Assembly (NCBI RefSeq): GCF_010894435.1
Contig: NZ_JAAIXZ010000016.1
Coordinates: 62,001 to 126,000 of the forward strand
Reading direction: 5' to 3'
From: Pyxidicoccus trucidator
GTDB taxonomy: Bacteria > Myxococcota > Myxococcia > Myxococcales > Myxococcaceae
Length of the DNA stretch: 64,000 nucleotides
The notes under the pieces were generated by a model. That model did not search any database. It saw only the letters and a list, made by a program, of their open reading frames with translations, and was not told the origin of the DNA. The translations under genes were made by a program, and so were the position numbers. This document shows, piece after piece, positions 60,377 to 64,000 of this stretch; within the stretch, counting starts at the first letter, position 1, and every line of letters starts with the position of its first letter.

Positions 60377-61150
60377 ATGGGGCGCGAATCAGGACAGGCA
60401 GCAGTGGAAACGGCGTTGACGCTACCCCTCGTCCTGTTCGTGCTCCTGGGAAGCCTTCAGCTCTTCCTGCTCTCCCAGTCCCGCCTCCTCGCACAGTACG
60501 CGGTGTTCCAGGCGACACGCGTCGGCGCCTTGAATCACGGCGCGTGCACGCCGATGACGCATGCCGCACTCCTCTCGGTGCTGCCCGCGGTGCACTCGTT
60601 CCTCGGGGACAGGGCGCTCTCAGGCCAGACGCCGGGCGAGCGGCTCGGCGAAGCGTTCGGCCGCTTCCGTCACAATCACTACCTTGGCTACAAGGGCGCG
60701 GGCTGGAAGGACGTCGGCACCGAAAGTGAGGCACTCGTGTGGCTCGTGCGGGAGCAGCCGACGCCCACGGTCGCGGACGTGGGCGCGTTCGACCAACCAC
60801 TGCCGCGCGCGAACCGCCGTGAACCGCTGCGGCTCGAGGTCCGAATGGTCTTCTGGGCGCCGCTGCGCATCCCCTTCGTGGACTGGGTATTCTCCCGAAT
60901 CGCCGCGGCGCGGCTGGGGCTCGAGAGCTACACGAACCAGAACCCGCTGATGCTCACCCAGCGCGCAAACTGGGACCTCGATACCCGCCAGCCCCTCGAG
61001 TCCCGGACCGCGGCCGAGCTGCGCCGCCGTCTCGCGCGCGGTCACTACATGTTCCCCATCGAGGTCTCCTCCACCATGCGAATGATGACGCCCCCGCGCC
61101 TTTCCGAGTTTGCCGCCGCCGGGTGCCCGGCGCCGGGGTTCACGCCGTGA
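60377..61150 (+). CDS. TadE-like pseudopilin
   Basis: A 257-residue membrane protein. The N-terminus GRESGQAAVETALTLPLVLF is the TadE signature: a short polar start, a prepilin-like Gly-Gln-Ala-Ala-Val-Glu with the key Glu, then one hydrophobic helix (about 13-35). The remainder is a periplasmic domain (SLLAQYAVFQATRVGALNHG-like start, then RRLARGHYMFPIEVS). AGGAAAGGG precedes the ATG. It overlaps the next gene by four bases. TadE proteins help assemble Flp pili or act as minor pilins. Confidence 0.85.
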   Translation: MGRESGQAAVETALTLPLVLFVLLGSLQLFLLSQSRLLAQYAVFQATRVGALNHGACTPMTHAALLSVLPAVHSFLGDRALSGQTPGERLGEAFGRFRHNHYLGYKGAGWKDVGTESEALVWLVREQPTPTVADVGAFDQPLPRANRREPLRLEVRMVFWAPLRIPFVDWVFSRIAAARLGLESYTNQNPLMLTQRANWDLDTRQPLESRTAAELRRRLARGHYMFPIEVSSTMRMMTPPRLSEFAAAGCPAPGFTP

Positions 61151-62769
61151 GCGCCAGGGTGTGGCCGGTATCGCGCGGGCAGACGCTCGTGCTGTTCGCG
61201 CTGACCATGCTGCTGCTCGTGGTGATGGTCTGCATGACGCTGGCAATGGGCTCCAAGGTGAAGGAGCGCATGGAGTTGCAGACGCTGGCGGACGCGTCCG
61301 CATACAGCTCCGCGGTGGCGACCGCTCGGGCCTTCAACGCGGTGGCGGTGATGAACCGGGTGCAGGTGGCGCACGCCGTCTCGACGCTTGGGACGCTGAG
61401 CCTCATCTCGTGGTCCACGCTGTACTGGAAACATGCGGACAACGCGGCGGCGCTCTTTCGCATGATGGTGTTGCCGTATGAGCTGAACACCATCGTCCAG
61501 TGTCTACCGCCACAAAAGGCCGGGCCACTTTGCCTCGTGTGCGCGCGCGGGCGAGATCAGACCTTCGTGCTCGCCGTGCTTTCGACACTGCATGCGAACC
61601 AGACGCGCAGCAAGCTCCGGCGCGACACCGAGCTCTTCGCGGCGGAGACACTCCCCCGCTGGAACGCGGCGCAGCGAATTCACGATGCGCAGGTGGAACT
61701 GCTGGCGCGCGCCCGGCTGCGCGCGGGGGACGGCCCCGAGGGTTTCGCGCGGCAGTATCTCTCCCGGGCGAAACTCGTCGCGCCTACCGAAATCCGGGTC
61801 CAGCGTGCCGGAACGGAGGTCACCGGGCGCGAGCTGTCGGACGCGGTGCTCGACCATGCGTCGTCCCGTCGAGGCGACGAGCCGCACGAGGTAGGGCACA
61901 TCGTGATGGGCAGCCGTGGGCACCCGTTCCTGCGTAATCGGAGCGAAGGCCCGAGGTGGGACCGGCTGTTCTCGCCGGACAGCCTCTCCTTGCGCTCCCT
62001 CGTGCTCGGCGCAGGCGGCCACGTCTTCTACAGCTCCTCTCGAAACGGCAAGGGCTACTACGACAGCACCTTCACGCAGGACCCCTCGGGTCAGCCGCAT
62101 GCCGCGCGCGCCCATGATGGCCAGGACGGGCGCACGCGAACCGCCTTCGTCCCGTTCGACCGGCGGATCCGCAACTGGGTGGCCTGCGCGTCTCCGCTTC
62201 CCGCCTATCCCATCGCAATGGCCATCGGTCTCGTGGGTCGCGACGTCGGCATCCACAGCGCACGGGTCTCGGCGAACCAGCACGAAGGCGTCGGCCACAA
62301 CGCCCAGCACGCGGTCCAGGCTTTTCCGCCCTTCGTCGACTTCAATGGCGCACAGGTCGCGGATGAGCAGAACCTCCACGGGCAGCCGAAAGTGGTGACC
62401 GTGTTGTCGCGCGACGCCGTGCCCGGTCGAGACGTCTGGGAGCTCTCGTTCAACTTCCCCACCTCGCCCGAGGGCAGGCGCATCGACCTGGGGGCCGGGC
62501 AGCACCCTGGCGGCGCGCCGCGCCAGGTGGCCGTTGGCTCCGGCATCGTCTACTACCACCGGTTCCAGCATTCGACGGAGCCGCCCAACCTGTTCGCGCC
62601 GTACTGGCGGGCCGGACTGGCTCGGTTCTCCATCGACCGGCCGGAGCTGGGACGGCCTGAACGCTTCGCGTTCGACAACAAGACTGCTGCATTCCTGTCG
62701 GACACCGGCGCCACCGGTGCGAAAGACGCGCTCGAGAGCCTTCGGTTGAATGGGTACGTCGGATGGTGA
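61147..62769 (+). CDS. TadG-like pseudopilin/secretory protein
   Basis: A 540-residue protein. GTG 61147 overlaps the TadE stop (GTGA); the in-frame ATG-like start at 61123 is inside that gene. The N-terminus (SARVWPVSRGQTLVLFALT) leads into one hydrophobic helix, LVLFALTMLLLVVMVCMTLA, then the usual TadG start KVKERMELQTLADASAYSS. The long periplasmic part has two CxxC-like pairs (QCLPPQ, CLVCARG) and ends in ESLRLNGYVGW. It is part of a run of overlapping pseudopilin genes. TadG helps anchor Flp pili; the substrate is not known here. Confidence 0.8.
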   Translation: MSARVWPVSRGQTLVLFALTMLLLVVMVCMTLAMGSKVKERMELQTLADASAYSSAVATARAFNAVAVMNRVQVAHAVSTLGTLSLISWSTLYWKHADNAAALFRMMVLPYELNTIVQCLPPQKAGPLCLVCARGRDQTFVLAVLSTLHANQTRSKLRRDTELFAAETLPRWNAAQRIHDAQVELLARARLRAGDGPEGFARQYLSRAKLVAPTEIRVQRAGTEVTGRELSDAVLDHASSRRGDEPHEVGHIVMGSRGHPFLRNRSEGPRWDRLFSPDSLSLRSLVLGAGGHVFYSSSRNGKGYYDSTFTQDPSGQPHAARAHDGQDGRTRTAFVPFDRRIRNWVACASPLPAYPIAMAIGLVGRDVGIHSARVSANQHEGVGHNAQHAVQAFPPFVDFNGAQVADEQNLHGQPKVVTVLSRDAVPGRDVWELSFNFPTSPEGRRIDLGAGQHPGGAPRQVAVGSGIVYYHRFQHSTEPPNLFAPYWRAGLARFSIDRPELGRPERFAFDNKTAAFLSDTGATGAKDALESLRLNGYVGW

Positions 62770-63812
62770 CGAGAGAGAGACACGGGGTCGCCGCGGGAGG
62801 CACGCGCGGGCAGGCGACGGTGGAGCTCATGCTCGGGCTCATGGTGTTCGTCACCGCGCTGGGCTTCGGTCTGCACTTCGCCGAGCTCGCGCATCTTTCG
62901 CTCAAGGCCCATGAGGCCGTGGCGGCGGCGGCGTGGGATGCCACCGCGTACCGCGTCGAGCGCCCGGGCGTGGACGGCGTTGACGACTGGGCCTGGTACG
63001 ATGCGGACAGGTTCGCCGCGCCGCTGGCGGTGGCCGCCACCAACGCTCGCTACGGAGATTGGGACGGCCGCCAGAGCGCGGTGGGCAACAGCGGCCCCAC
63101 ACAGCTCTACACCCGAGCGAACGAGCTCACCACGGCCTGCATCCGCAGCGTGGACCCGCGCAACGGCTTCCGCGTCTCGGCAACCGCGAACGCCCCCGGG
63201 TACAGAGAGCCTGGCGCGCTGTCGTGCGTCACGCAGGGCGGTGTGAGCACCATCAACCTTCCGGTGCGATTCCTCCAGGATGCGGACAACGGGTTCTTCT
63301 CCGCCGAGCACCTCACGCGGAGTGCCTTCACGTTGTGCGGACTGGGCCGGCCGGTCGCGGGAACCCACTGTCGCGGCGCGCTGAACATCCTCCTCGGGGA
63401 CCACGGGCTCACGTCGGGAGGGGGCGAGGAGCACGAGTGCGCCGGCCTCAGTGACGACATCCCCGGACAACGCTGTGCGAACCGGGCGTTCTACAGCCTC
63501 GCGCACGAGGGGTGGGACCGGTCGATGGGGTGGACTGGCGCGCCCGAGCGGTGGGCGGACCGGGTCACCGGGAGCTCCCCCCAAGGGCGAGTGACCGGCT
63601 TCTACCTGAGCTTCCGGGGCGAGGAGTCTGGCACCTTCGGCGAGTCCCACGAGCGCATCTGGCAGACGCAGCCCATGGACTACAACCGCGCGCAGACCCC
63701 ATCGCAGGGGACGGTGAGCGGGACGTATCGCACTGCGTTCGACGCCTCGAACAAGCTCCGCGCGCGGACGGCGACCCAATTCGTCTATCTCGGGAGGTAC
63801 ACATGCGACTGA
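62763..63812 (+). CDS. TadE/TadF-like pseudopilin with large periplasmic domain
   Basis: A 349-residue protein. The N-terminus TRGQATVELMLGLMVFVTAL has the TadE Gly-Gln-Ala-Thr-Val-Glu start followed by one hydrophobic helix (18-40). The periplasmic part (residues 60-349) is Cys-containing (ACIRSVDPRNGF, SCVTQGG, LCGLGRPVAGTHC, CAGLSDDIPGQRC) and ends in LGRYTCD. It overlaps the TadG-like gene by seven bases and the next gene by ten, so all four are one translational unit. Longer than typical TadE. Confidence 0.8.
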   Translation: MVTRERHGVAAGGTRGQATVELMLGLMVFVTALGFGLHFAELAHLSLKAHEAVAAAAWDATAYRVERPGVDGVDDWAWYDADRFAAPLAVAATNARYGDWDGRQSAVGNSGPTQLYTRANELTTACIRSVDPRNGFRVSATANAPGYREPGALSCVTQGGVSTINLPVRFLQDADNGFFSAEHLTRSAFTLCGLGRPVAGTHCRGALNILLGDHGLTSGGGEEHECAGLSDDIPGQRCANRAFYSLAHEGWDRSMGWTGAPERWADRVTGSSPQGRVTGFYLSFRGEESGTFGESHERIWQTQPMDYNRAQTPSQGTVSGTYRTAFDASNKLRARTATQFVYLGRYTCD

Positions 63813-64000
63813 GCCAGAGCGTCTTCATTGCCGCCACGCTGGTGACAACACTCGCGATGAGCCCGGCCGTCTCCGCGAATCCCTTCGTGAAGGACGTCCC
63901 CGGTGCGGTCTCGAAGCCGACGCTCGCGGAGAAGACTGTCGTCGACGGCGTCACCATCGAGGCCTCGACGCTCGTCTCGAGCAAGGACGTCGCGACGCTG
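63803..64000 (+). CDS. Exported protein of the Tad-like operon, N-terminal part (runs off right edge)
   Basis: Only 66 residues are visible. GGGAGG five bases before ATG 63803 supports the start, and a Sec signal (RLSQSVFIAATLVTTLAMSP, cleaved near VSA) precedes NPFVKDVPGAVSKPTLAEKT. It overlaps the upstream pseudopilin by ten bases. The rest of the protein lies outside the window, so its role is open. Confidence 0.75.
   Translation, partial: MRLSQSVFIAATLVTTLAMSPAVSANPFVKDVPGAVSKPTLAEKTVVDGVTIEASTLVSSKDVATL

Overview
The window is GC-rich (third codon positions almost all G or C), tightly packed, and reads as myxobacterial chromosome. The signs are many short lipoprotein signal sequences, a Ser/Thr kinase carrying TPRs beside a sigma-like gene, a LytTR/LytS-type two-component pair, a hybrid NRPS-PKS locus, CBM/Ig/beta-helix surface lipoproteins and a Tad-type pseudopilin locus. 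The gene style best fits the Cystobacterineae (Archangium/Cystobacter/Myxococcus relatives); this is inference from gene content. I saw no rRNA, tRNA, CRISPR array, insertion sequence or phage module.

Layout. 1-295: start of a LysM protein leaving the left edge. 462-6111 (-): a four-gene fatty-acid beta-oxidation operon (fadB-like, thiolase, two acyl-CoA dehydrogenases) divergent from a TetR-type regulator, with a striking operator between them. 7-13 kb: patatin-like phospholipase, metzincin-type lipoprotein protease, YceI protein and divergent LysR regulator. 12.8-14.8 kb: LytTR response regulator plus histidine kinase. 14.9-17.2 kb: two FlgO/CsgG-like proteins. 17.2-28.5 kb: surface and envelope proteins (discoidin plus SBBP beta-propeller lipoprotein, Gly-rich Pro-leader protein, lipoprotein-type methyltransferase, B12-binding radical SAM enzyme, amidase lipoprotein, outer-membrane barrel, Big_2 lipoprotein), then a secreted amidohydrolase.

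29,998-40,686 (-): a compact four-gene biosynthetic locus, NRPS (A-PCP-C-A-PCP), PKS (KS-AT-ACP), type II thioesterase and a 580-residue acyl-CoA dehydrogenase, the last three joined by ATGA/GTGA overlaps. An acyl-CoA dehydrogenase family enzyme downstream of an NRPS plus a single PKS module with no fused thioesterase is the gene set used for alpha',beta'-epoxyketone warheads. The usual C-methyltransferase domain is missing here and the AT signature is non-standard, so a related but different product is possible. This is my main candidate for an undescribed system.

40,735-44,776 (-): a three-gene overlapping operon that includes a 947-residue protein whose C-terminal half carries a nitrilase-type Glu-Lys-Cys triad. 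46-48 kb: a poly-proline leader protein with a plausible Cys-His-Asp triad, and a divergent 99-residue Pro-rich protein. 48.2-52.1 kb: a sigma-factor-like gene followed by a kinase with an N-terminal HxxxCxxC anti-sigma-type zinc motif. 52.4-55.5 kb: a beta-helix lipoprotein, then a patch of broken genes (a C-terminal stub, a frameshifted gene and a 5'-truncated relative of it). 55.4-59.5 kb: methyltransferase, two small membrane or exported proteins, and a BNR-repeat protein with a MoaD-like partner. 59.6-64 kb: Cys-rich lipoprotein and overlapping TadE/TadG-like pseudopilin genes leaving the right edge. Convergent gene pairs are separated by long GC hairpins without U-tracts.
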